From Luteitalea sp. (GTDB taxonomy: Bacteria > Acidobacteriota > Vicinamibacteria > Vicinamibacterales > Vicinamibacteraceae), in the NCBI GenBank assembly GCA_009377495.1, contig WHTZ01000004.1, positions 1-64,000 of the forward strand: DNA of 64,000 bases, written 5' to 3'. Each line of letters starts with the position of its first letter. Positions within the stretch are counted from its first letter, which is position 1. The notes below the pieces were generated by a model that had not been told where the DNA came from, searched no databases, and saw only the letters and a list, made by a program, of their open reading frames with translations. This document shows positions 1 through 8,375 of this stretch, in pieces. The position numbers and the translations under genes were made by a program.

Positions 1-55
1 CAGCGGGGCCTACAACGACGTGCCCGGCCGCGACCCCCAGAACCGTTAAGCACCC
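1..55 (-). repeat. MITE-like element, copy C (partial, cut by window edge)
   Basis: Read on the minus strand, this is the left end of the element seen complete at 42066-42260. It begins with the terminal repeat GGGTGCTTAACGG (reverse complement at 43-55) and continues with the same GC-rich subterminal sequence. Only about 55 bases are inside the window, so the other end and any target duplication cannot be checked. Confidence 0.8.
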
Positions 56-101
56 CAGGGTTGACTCAATCGAACCCCAGGGCTTAGCGGGAACCCACAC
101 G

Positions 102-728
102 TCACGAGTCGACCGTTGAAGGCTTCTTGAGCGCGACGACACGAAACAGCCCGCCGAAGGCTACGGGCTCGTCGTGCTCGATTTCGAGTCGTGTCTGTTT
201 CACGAGCGGCCCAAGCTTGCGGTTCAAGTCCGAGAAGAGCGGTTTCACGACGAGATTCAGAAGTCGCCGCGCGACGGACGCCTGTTCGTCGTCGCGAAGA
301 AACTTGTCGAAGATGCCGACCCGACCGCCCGGCTTGAGCACACGCTCCGCCTCTTGCAGCCCTCGATCTGGATTCGGCATGACGGCCAGGACAAGATGCA
401 GTACGACCGCATCGAAGGTGTCCGAGTCGAATGGCAGCCGGCGCGCGTCCAATACGTGTGTCTCGACGTCCACGCCAAGTCGCTGGGCGCGGTCACGAAG
501 ACGTGCCAGCATGGCCGGCGTGACATCGACTGCGGTGATGAGGACCTCCTTCGGCAGGTATTCCAGATCGAGCCCGGTTCCAGCCCCAACGATCAGCACG
601 CGGTCGCCGCGCTGAAGCGCCAGATGTTGGATCGATCGACGTCTCGCATCTTCGAAGTGGGCAGGCGTAACGAGCGCGTCGTAGATGGGTGCCCAGATCG
701 TGTAGCGTAGCCGGTTCCACATCGCCAT
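102..728 (-). CDS. Class I SAM-dependent methyltransferase (UbiE/PmtA-like)
   Basis: 208 residues with a full Rossmann methyltransferase core. Motif I is VLIVGAGTGLDLEYLP (about residues 44-59), an acidic post-motif AVDVTP follows, and the conserved run LDARRLPFDSDTFDAV (about 93-108) and the late motif ERVLKPGGRVGIFDKF (about 128-143) are present. The opening WNRLRYTIWAPIYDALV resembles the N-terminus of phospholipid and quinone methyltransferases, so a lipid or quinone substrate is the best guess, but the substrate is not shown. The start codon lies 3 bases after the stop of the permease at 732-1891, so the two are almost certainly cotranscribed. The length is normal for a stand-alone methyltransferase. 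Confidence 0.85.
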   Translation of the reverse strand: MAMWNRLRYTIWAPIYDALVTPAHFEDARRRSIQHLALQRGDRVLIVGAGTGLDLEYLPKEVLITAVDVTPAMLARLRDRAQRLGVDVETHVLDARRLPFDSDTFDAVVLHLVLAVMPNPDRGLQEAERVLKPGGRVGIFDKFLRDDEQASVARRLLNLVVKPLFSDLNRKLGPLVKQTRLEIEHDEPVAFGGLFRVVALKKPSTVDS

Positions 729-731
729 GCC

Positions 732-1891
732 TCAGCCCTGTCGTCTCAGGGCGTCGACGATCTTCAAGCGCCCGGCCTGCCACGCGGGCAGCGCTCCGGC
801 GGCGAGCCCCAGGGCGACGACCAACGCGCCTCCCACGACGAGATCGCGACCGCCCAAGTAGAAGGTGGGCAAAAGCGCGGCCGTTGGGGTGCCGCGGTGC
901 ACGATCAGCCACGCGAACGCCAGGGCGAGCCCGCCGGGGATCACGGTCAGCAGCAGCGCTCCAGGAGCACCAGCCCAAGCATGCGCACGTCGGTGAAGCC
1001 GAACGTCTTGAGGACGGCCAGCTCGTTGATGCGCTCGCGGATGGACTGCGCCATCGTGTTCCCGACGACGAGCAGAATTGTGAAGAGCACTGTGCCGAGA
1101 ATTGTAATTGTGATCCTGCCTATATCGCCGATTTGGCTCGCCCACGCCTGCAGGAATGCCTTCTCCGTGCTCGTCTTGGTTTCATTCGCAGAGTTGGCGA
1201 ATCGCCCGTCGAGCCGCGCCGCGACGTCAGCGGCCTGTTGCGGGTCGGCGACGCGGATCACGTACCAGCCAACGTGATCGCGAGCCACCGTCCGCGCATC
1301 GTTCACGTAGCTGTAGTGGAAGAACATCTGCGTGAGGTCGGTCCCCTCTGCGGGGGCGTGGTAGATGCCGTCGATGGTGAATACCCAGGCAGCGCCGTCC
1401 GGTCTGCGCCACAATGACATGCCCTGCAGCGGGATGCGATCGCCGACCTTCCACCCGAACCGTGCCGCGAGGTCCCGGCCGACGATGCACCCCGTGCGGT
1501 CTGCGAGCCAAGCTTGTCGCTGGTCCCGCGGGAGGGTGTATTGCGGATGCATGTCGAGGAACCGGTCCGCGTCGACCGCCAGTTGCACGAACCGCTTCCT
1601 GGGATCGTGGTACACGCCGCTGAACCAGGTGACATGGGTGACGAGAGCGACACCAGGCGTGGCGGCGATCTGTGACTGATAGGACAATGGCAGCGGCCGG
1701 CTGAACGAGACCTTCTGAAACATCATGAGTCGGTCGGCGCCGGAGAGCTCGGCGCCGTAGGTGAAGGCGCTGCGGGCGGCAATCAGCAGGCCGAAGAGCA
1801 GGAATGCGGCGAAGATCGACAGCGCCGTGAAGACTGTGCGGACCTTCCGGCGCGTCAGATTGCACCAGACGAGCGGTAGGAACTTCGTCAT
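732..1891 (-). CDS. FtsX/MacB-type ABC transporter permease (frameshifted)
   Basis: Integral membrane permease of the MacB/FtsX fold. The N-terminus (NLTRRKVRTVFTALSIF followed by a hydrophobic segment) and a MacB-like periplasmic domain are read from 1891 down to about 960. There the frame runs into a stop after VLLERCC, while the last two membrane segments and the typical ending PAWQAGRLKIVDALRRQG continue in the next frame to 732. Adding one base near 958-962 (GGAGCG to GGAGGCG, giving LLEALLLTV) restores a normal 386-residue protein. No ATPase partner is visible in the window. The gene is divergent from the MarR regulator and has a perfect palindrome one base before its start codon, leaving no room for an ordinary ribosome-binding site. 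It may be leaderless. A true pseudogene or a base-calling deletion are both possible. Confidence 0.75.
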
Positions 1892-1923
1892 TATGTCGTG
1901 TACGACACGTCGTACACGACATA
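1892..1923. promoter_or_regulatory. Perfect 15-bp inverted repeat, candidate MarR operator
   Basis: Arms TATGTCGTGTACGAC (1892-1906) and GTCGTACACGACATA (1909-1923) are perfectly complementary with a 2-base spacer. The palindrome lies between the divergent permease and MarR genes, directly against the permease start codon. Size and symmetry suit a homodimeric winged-helix repressor. MarR proteins usually regulate their own divergent region, so binding by the product of 1994-2437 is a reasonable inference. Confidence 0.7.
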
Positions 1924-1993
1924 TTACATTCTCAACAGTGGCGCGTCAACGTGCTCAACGGGCGAGGGGTGAGCGACGAGGGAAGGAGGGCGG

Positions 1994-2437
1994 ATGCGTT
2001 GTCCAGATCCAGCGATCGTTGCCGAGGCCGAAGAGATCCTCGCCCGGTTTCGAGCACTCCGCCGCGATCTCCACCGGAGCCCGTTCGCGGACGCCGAGCG
2101 CGCCGGTCTCACGGGGCCACAGGTAACCGTGATGGCCTGTCTTGTGAGCAAGGGGCCAGTCACGCTGACCGAGCTCAGCCGAGTGCTGGGCATGAGCCAC
2201 AGCACCGTGTCGGGGATTGTCGACAGACTACAAGCGCGGGGTCTTGTCCGGCGATCGCAGGACACTGCCGACCGGCGCCGCACCCGGATCATGGTCACCG
2301 AGACGGTAACCCGTTACGTCGGCCAGCTCGAGGCAGGACCGTTCGGCCGACTGACGACGGCGCTGGAACAGGCCAGGCCGGACCAGCGCCGCGCCATCAG
2401 CAAAGGCTTGAGACTGCTGCAGGAGCTCCTGCGGTGA
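1994..2437 (+). CDS. MarR-family transcriptional regulator
   Basis: 147 residues with the MarR winged helix-turn-helix. Recognition region LTELSRVLGMSHSTVSGIVDRLQARGLV (about 55-82) is followed by the wing SQDTADRRRTRI with the conserved Asp-Arg pair. The start ATG is supported by a purine-rich site (GGAAGGAGGGCGG) just upstream. It is divergent from the permease/methyltransferase pair and is separated from it by the palindrome at 1892-1923, which suggests autoregulation and control of that pair. The inducing ligand cannot be read from sequence. Confidence 0.88.
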   Translation: MRCPDPAIVAEAEEILARFRALRRDLHRSPFADAERAGLTGPQVTVMACLVSKGPVTLTELSRVLGMSHSTVSGIVDRLQARGLVRRSQDTADRRRTRIMVTETVTRYVGQLEAGPFGRLTTALEQARPDQRRAISKGLRLLQELLR

Positions 2438-2499
2438 TCTGGCGCGGACGTTATGACTCCTGCGACCTGTCGCCTGCGAGGCACCGGAGCCCGTGCGAG

Positions 2500-5400
2500 T
2501 CAGAAGGTCAAGCGTAGACCCAGCCTGAAATTCCGTGCTGGGCCCGTGGAATCGATCCGCATGAAATTCGCATTCCCGACGTTCCGCCAGCCGGTTGGCG
2601 GATTGTTCCAGTGGATGCGGTTCGTGATGTTGAATCCTTCCAGGCGGAGCTGCAGTCGCATGCGTTGGTTCAAGGCGAAGGTTCGGAACAGCGACATGTT
2701 GTAGTTCCAGCGGCCGGGGCCATAGACGCTGTTGCGACCGCTGTTGCCGTAGCGCGCGGTGATGTTCTCCCATGCGCTGACGTCGTACAACGGCTCGTCG
2801 GCAGATGGTCCGAGGTAGCGGAGCTCGCCGACCTGATCCGCGGTCTGCTGATCGCCACGCTGGTTGAGCGCCGAGTTGCTGCCTGCGATCGTGAACGGCG
2901 TGCCAGTGTAAGCGGCAAAGGTGCCGTTGATCTGCCAATCCCTGACGAGCGCGCTGACAATTGACGGACGGGCATCCCGCGCGAACGGCAGCATGTAGAC
3001 ATAGCCAATCTGGAAGTTGTGCCGACGGTCGAAGCCAGCGGGCGCATAGTTGCGATGGTAATGGCTGTCGGAGTTGAACGACAGCCCGACCCAGCCGTCC
3101 TGGTCGGCCATGTTCAGCGCCTTGCCATATGTGTAGGCACCTTTCAGGAATAGCCCACCCTTGAACGGTCGGTCGAGTGTGACCTGCAGCGAGTGATAGT
3201 TACTCCGGGTGATGCCGCCCCACAAGAGCGTCGACGCCGTGCGATCGAGCTCGTCCACGTAGAGGCGCCCGCCGTCGCCGTCGCCCGGCGACACGTTCAG
3301 CTCGCGATCCGCGAACCCGCGTGTCGTCTTCGTGCCCACATACGCCGTCGTCAGTGAGATGCTGAGCGGCAGCCGCCGTTCGATGGCCACGTTCCACGAC
3401 TGGATGTAGCCGCGATGGATGTTGTCCGGATCCGGCGTGCGCATTGTCGTTGTCGGTGGCAGCGGCACCCGCCCCTCCAAGCGGTCCGGCCCCGAGAATT
3501 CCGGAATGCCGTCGGCGAGCGTGCCGAGGGGCTGCCACGAGTTCAACGAGACGAAGGTGTTGGCCACCGTGAGCGGATAGAAGCCACGCAGCGGACGTGC
3601 AAACGGCAGCGGATTGTAGGTCAACCCATAGCCCGCGCGCACGACGGTGTCCTCATTCATGCGATAGGCAGCACCAAACCGCGGCGCGAAGTCTGTCGCG
3701 CGCGTCTCCAGGTCGACGTCCCACGGGGTGTCACCAACGCCGCCGAGCAACACCTCCATCGTCCTGAGATCGAGTCGCTCCACGCCACGGTCCGCACGCT
3801 GCACGAGGGGAAAGTACTCCCAGCGCACGCCCATGCTCAGCGTCAGGCGATCGCTCACCTGCCAGCGATCGTTCAGATAGAGGCCGAATCTCCACTCGCG
3901 TGTGGTCATCGTCTCCCACTGGAGCGACTTCTGTGCATTGCTGGTCATCCCCGTCAGGAACGACGCGAACGTGTTGTAGACGTTCGGTGCCTGTGGGCCG
4001 TCGCGGAGCGCCGAGAGGTTGCCGCTGAACTCGAGATAGCCTCGTCCTGCTTGGCCTACTTCTGGCTGCCAGTGATTCAAGTGTTGCCGATCGATGGACC
4101 CACCGAGCTTGAGCTGGTGCTTCCCCGCCAGCTTGGTGACGTTGGTCGAGAAGCTCCACGACGGGTCGTAACGTTCGTAGTAGAAGAACGTCTCGGTCGG
4201 GCCAACCACGGTGAAGCCGGTGACGAGCTCCGGGAAGCCGCTGTGCCGGATATCCGGCCCGTTCGTGCCGGGAATCCCCAGGACGTCGAGGCCGTAGTTC
4301 ACGCCGAAGTCAGGCCCGTAACCGAACTGATCGAGCAGGGAGTAGCCAAACGTGCTGTCGAGGACCAACGTCGGGCTCAACGTGAGGGTCTGGCCGACCG
4401 TGGCAACCCACGTCTCGGTCTTGCCCAAGCCGCCGCCTTGGTCTTCGAAGCCAAGCTTGTGCAGGTTGCTCACGTCGCTGTCCATCACGCCCACCTTCCC
4501 CCATAGTTGGTGCGAAGAGCTCCGGTTCCAGTTGATCTTCAGGTCATACTGGTTCCGATCGAACGTGTTCGTGAACTGTCGGAAGTAGTTGGCGCTGTCC
4601 CCCGGCAGGTTTGGCAGCGGATAGAAGCCCAGGACACGTTGCGCGATCGGATCGAGCCGATCCGGTGGAATCCGGTTGTCCGGATATGCCGTACGGCCAC
4701 GGCCGTCCTCATCGCCGGTGAGCGGATCGTAGATGACCTGCAACGTGCCGTCATTGTTGAACGCGTTGCTGAAGTCGCCGCGGCGTAGCGCCTCGGTCGG
4801 CACGCTATTGGTGGCTTCGCCTGCCGTCCTGCGATACTGTCCTTCGAATGCACCGAAGAAGAACAGCTTGTTCGTGATGATCGGTCCGCCGAGCGTGCCA
4901 CCATCGATGTGGTGACTCGTCGGCAGCTCTTCCTCGCCATTCCGCTTGGCGAAGAAGTTCTGTGCACCGAGACGCTCGTCGGCGTAGAACGCGAACCCCG
5001 AGCCGCTGAACTGGTTCGTGCCCGATTTGGTGGTGACGGCGATCGCGGCGCCGCCCGCGAGCCCTTGGTCTGCCTCGAAGCTGCTGGTCGAGACGTTGAC
5101 CGATTCGATCGTTTCCGCTGGCGCGACGTACAGCGTGTGGTGCGGCAGCCAGGTGAACTGATTCGTCGCGCCGTCGACGCGCGTGCTGTTGTTGTTCGGG
5201 TTGGTGCCGTTGATCGTGGTCTGCAGCGCCCGCGCCGGCGTGTCCATTTCGGCATTCTGGAACTCGGCCGGTGTCGAGCCTGGGACCAAGTCGAGCAGAC
5301 TCTGGTAATTACGATAGTCGGCCAGTGGCAGATCGGTGATCTCCTCGGCTCGGAACTTCGTGCTGGTGTCGGCCTTGTCGGTCTGAAGGAGCCCGACGTC

Positions 5401-5801
5401 GGACGCCGCCGTCACGGTCTCCGACAACTCGCTCACCTCCAGCGTGACGTCGACGCGACTGACGTTGCCGGCCGTGAGGTGATGGCCGGTCTGGTGAGCT
5501 CGCCAAACCCTTCCAGCGATGCTGTGAGATCGTACCTGCCCGGCAGCACGTTCGTGAACGTGTAGTTGCCGGCCTCGGTCGACGTCGCGCTCAGCAACAG
5601 ACTCGTCTCTCGGTTTTCCAACGTCACCGTAACGCCGGGCACCGCGGCGTGCGACGAATCCCAAACAACTCCCACGACACTTCCGTACACAGTTTGGGCG
5701 GCAGCACGGCTTGCAGCAACAATCGCGCCGAGCGCGAACAGCAACAGCACGGCAGTCAGTTGGCCGAACACAGAAACCCGCAATCTGTTATGCACGTTCA
5801 T
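2500..5801 (-). CDS. Oar-like TonB-dependent receptor 1 (frameshifted)
   Basis: Outer-membrane receptor of about 1,100 residues when one base is restored. The chosen ATG at 5801 has AAGGAGGGGG just upstream and opens a signal peptide ending near AASRAAAQT. A carboxypeptidase-regulatory domain follows (VYGSVVGVVWDSSHAAVPGV). The first frame fails at about 5475: ITSRPAT is expected to read ITLTAGNV, which needs one extra C in ATCACCTCACGG. The plug (ITDLPLADYRNYQSLLDLVPGS, DGATNQF) and a barrel ending in RLGLRLTF continue to 2500. The missing base would give a truncated product if real. The ligand is unknown. Families of this type usually import large glycans, peptides or metal complexes with TonB energy. 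Confidence 0.85.
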
Positions 5802-5943
5802 CCCCCTCCTTGATGACACACGACCCGATTATCGACCGTCGATGTGTCAGCCGTTCAACGATGCGACGGGTCACGCACCCACGCTCTCATCGTGAGTACC
5901 GCTCCCGCACACATTGGCATGGTCAAAGAAAGGGAATCAGGTC

Positions 5944-6266
5944 CTATAAATCATCGTCTGGGAGAACGAACCGGTGCTTGGGCGCGAGATCACTCGCGCA
6001 GACGAACCCGATCGTGTTCTTCTTTGTATCGGAGCGAAGCACCCACGCCGTCTGCTCCATCTCACGCAGGGACGGCTGATTCGCACTGACGTATCTCGTG
6101 CAGAACGTCACGGGAAACGTGACCCGATGACTTGGGTAGGAAAGTTGGGCGCACTCGACGATTTCGTCGTCGAGCGCGGCGCCCTCACGATGGTTGCATA
6201 TCGGCAGGTGTGGCACAGCGGCTCTTCACCCTGATTCACCGTGCCCCCACGAATCTTGATGCGCAT
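5944..6266 (-). CDS. Small Cys-rich hypothetical protein (frameshifted)
   Basis: ATG at 6266 has GGAGGA seven bases upstream and opens MRIKIRGGTVNQGEEPLCHTCRYATIVR. The frame then breaks in a run of G at about 6182-6185. In the next frame the protein continues LDDEIVECAQLSYPSHRVTFPVTFC to a C-terminus rich in conserved-looking sequence (SLREMEQTAWVL, DLAPKHRFVLPDDDL). Adding one G gives 107 residues. A CxxC pair (CHTC) and three more Cys could bind zinc, but I do not recognise the family. Codon use and the complementary fit of the two frames argue for a real gene rather than chance. Confidence 0.55.
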
Positions 6267-6470
6267 GTCCATTCCTCCGTCACTAGTTCATCGCACACCT
6301 CCTTGCTTCGCCACGGAACGGCGTACGCTGTTCCGCAGCCAACGACACGAATGATCCGGCCGTGGACCTGTGGCCCGAAAGAAGAGGAGCGGCGCCATCA
6401 CGCTGAACCCGTACTTCGACGACGACGATGCCATCGTCCAAACGTCGGTGTCAAGCTGCACGCCGCGCGC
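6267..6470. other. Intergenic region with no gene recognised
   Basis: About 200 bases between the small Cys-rich gene and the MITE copy. A plus-strand frame reads ITLNPYFDDDDAIVQTSVSS near 6396-6455, but it has no start, no family I recognise and ends inside the repeat. The last nine bases (6462-6470) are the left target duplication of the MITE copy. Confidence 0.5.
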
Positions 6471-6658
6471 GCTTAACGGTTCTGGGGGTCGCGGCCGGGC
6501 ACGTCGTTGTAGGCGCCGCTGACAGCGACGGCGGACGGGGTCGCCGGCTGAGAAAAAGGGGACAGGCCCCTTTTTCGTCGGCGTTGGTTCTCGAAAAAGG
6601 GGCCTGTCCCCTTTTTCCGACCCTCCAGATCTCGCGACCCCATTTCCGTTAAGCACCC
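6471..6658 (+). repeat. MITE-like element, copy A, with 9-bp target duplication
   Basis: Near-identical to the complete copy at 42066-42260. The centre holds a 23-nt arm (6553-6575) and its exact complement (6594-6616), both built on AAAAAGGGG/CCCCTTTTT. The right terminal repeat CCGTTAAGCACCC is intact, but the left end has lost about four bases (GCTTAACGG remains). The 9-mer GCCGCGCGC flanks it on both sides (6462-6470 and 6659-6667). The element lies 11 bases beyond the stop codon of the PhoD-like gene, so it did not break a gene. It encodes no transposase. Confidence 0.8.
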
Positions 6659-6669
6659 GCCGCGCGCGC

Positions 6670-8280
6670 TCAGTCCGTCACGCTTCCCGGGCGACCCGCT
6701 TCAACAACCAGGGAGCCGCCAACACGCGCCGGCTGATTCGGCACGGTGACCTTGTCTAGGATCTTGAAGTCGGCCCGCATGGTGGTCTGGGTTGCCGTGC
6801 AGGCGATATATCCGCGACGTGCGCTGTGGTACCTGATGTGCGGGTTGTGGCCCTGGGTCTGTTCCCAGTTGGTGGCGACATCGCTACCATCGCCGCTCGA
6901 CGTCACGGCGCTGTTGGTGAACTCGACACCTACGGTGTCCGACCGTGGATCGGCGAAGTCGAGCTTCAGGTCGGCGCCGTAGTGCACGTGCACATCCCCC
7001 GAGAGCAGGATGGGATTCGGCGCGCTCGTCTCCTTCAGTCGCGCGTAGAGGCGCTGGCGCGCGGCAACGTAGCCGTCCCACTTATCCATGGAGAAGCGGC
7101 CCTCGGGATTGGCCTTGAGGAGGTCACGAGCAAAGGTCGGCACTTGCTGCCCGAGCACCGTCCACCTTGCCTTCGCCGCCGCCAGGTTGTCGAACAGCCA
7201 CCGCTCCTGCTCGGCCCCGAGCATCGTGCGCGCTGGATCGAGCGCCGCGGCGCAGTCTGTTCTGACGCCACCGCCGCACGCCTGCTTTGACCGGAACTGC
7301 CGCGTGTCGAGAACGCTCAGGTCAATCAGGTTGCCAAACTGAAGCCTCCGCACCAGCCGCATCCTTGGGCCGGCCGGAAGCGCACCCGCACGCAACGGCA
7401 TCGACTCGTAATACGCCTGATACGCCGCAGCCCGGCGCAGCAGGAAGACCTCGGACGGCCGATCGTTCTCGTCGATGTCACCCGCGTAATCATTGTCCAC
7501 TTCGTGATCGTCCCAGGTCACGATGAAGGGCGCCGACGCATGTGCCGCCATCAAGTCCGGATCGGACTTGTACTGTGCGTACCGGTTGCGATAGTCGACG
7601 AGGGTGTAGATCTCCTGGCCATGATGCTGCCGCACGCGATCCGGGTGTTGGCCTCCGTCGGCTCGCCCCTCGTAGATATAGTCGCCAGTGTGGAAGACGA
7701 AGTCGAACGGCTCCTCCGCGATCCGCCGAAACGCGGTGAAGTAGCCCGGCTCGTAGTGGTTGCAGCCACACACGGCAAAGCGCAGATGGTCGACCGCCGC
7801 GCCTTCCTGCGGCGCCGTCTTGGTACGCCCGGTCTGGCTGACCTCGCCACCTGCGCGAAACCGGTACCAGTAGTCACGGCTCGGCTCGAGGCCGGTCAGC
7901 TCGACGTGCACGCTGTGACCGAGCTCTGGTCGCGCGACCGCCGCACCCTTCTGCACAATCGTCCTGAACTCTTCGTCGCGTGCGACCTCCCACGCGACGT
8001 CGACGTTGGCCATTGGCATGCCACCGCCCTCGAGCGGTTTCGGGGCAAGCCGCGTCCAGAGCACGACACCATCTGGGAGCGGATCCCCGGATGCAACGCC
8101 GAGCGTGAACGGATAGGCGTCGAAGGTCGGCTGCGCGAGCACACGGCTCGAGACGAGCGGCTGCGCGAGCGCGGCAACACCGAGCTTCCACGCAACATTC
8201 ATCAGCTCGCGCCGGGAGAGGCGTGCAACGGTGCGGTCATAGAGGCGTATCGCGTCTCGGACATGCGTCATGGCAGTCAA
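6670..8280 (-). CDS. PhoD-like alkaline phosphatase/phosphodiesterase
   Basis: 536 residues. The N-terminus carries a twin-arginine-like export signal (SRRELMNVAWKLGVAALAQ, about 22-40). A fibronectin-like PhoD N domain follows (YPFTLGVASGDPLPDGVVLWTRL) and then the metal-binding catalytic domain (VCGCNHYEPGYF, FHTGDYIYEG, WDDHEVDNDYAGD, LSGDVHVHYG). These match the PhoD family, whose members cleave phosphate mono- and diesters in the periplasm using Fe/Ca. The length is normal. ATG at 8271 is an alternative start. It is divergent from a second phosphoesterase at 8376, but no Pho box was recognised between them. Confidence 0.9.
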   Translation of the reverse strand: MTAMTHVRDAIRLYDRTVARLSRRELMNVAWKLGVAALAQPLVSSRVLAQPTFDAYPFTLGVASGDPLPDGVVLWTRLAPKPLEGGGMPMANVDVAWEVARDEEFRTIVQKGAAVARPELGHSVHVELTGLEPSRDYWYRFRAGGEVSQTGRTKTAPQEGAAVDHLRFAVCGCNHYEPGYFTAFRRIAEEPFDFVFHTGDYIYEGRADGGQHPDRVRQHHGQEIYTLVDYRNRYAQYKSDPDLMAAHASAPFIVTWDDHEVDNDYAGDIDENDRPSEVFLLRRAAAYQAYYESMPLRAGALPAGPRMRLVRRLQFGNLIDLSVLDTRQFRSKQACGGGVRTDCAAALDPARTMLGAEQERWLFDNLAAAKARWTVLGQQVPTFARDLLKANPEGRFSMDKWDGYVAARQRLYARLKETSAPNPILLSGDVHVHYGADLKLDFADPRSDTVGVEFTNSAVTSSGDGSDVATNWEQTQGHNPHIRYHSARRGYIACTATQTTMRADFKILDKVTVPNQPARVGGSLVVEAGRPGSVTD

Positions 8281-8375
8281 ACCCTACGGAATAAATGTGA
8301 CGGCCGCGTGAACGTAGAATTCTTATACGCCTCTTTACTGTAGGCTGGGAAGGGGTCTGATTCGTTGTTGGTGCG

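Noticed and set aside
2214..2226. TGTCGACAG inside the MarR gene as another GntR site
   Set aside because: It lies in coding sequence far from the island and lacks the flanking bases of the other sites. The GTCGAC core is expected by chance in GC-rich DNA.
6288..6656. A 122-codon minus-strand frame covering the MITE copy
   Set aside because: It starts inside the terminal repeat and reads through the hairpin. The same frame appears in the other copy because the DNA is repeated, not because a protein is conserved.
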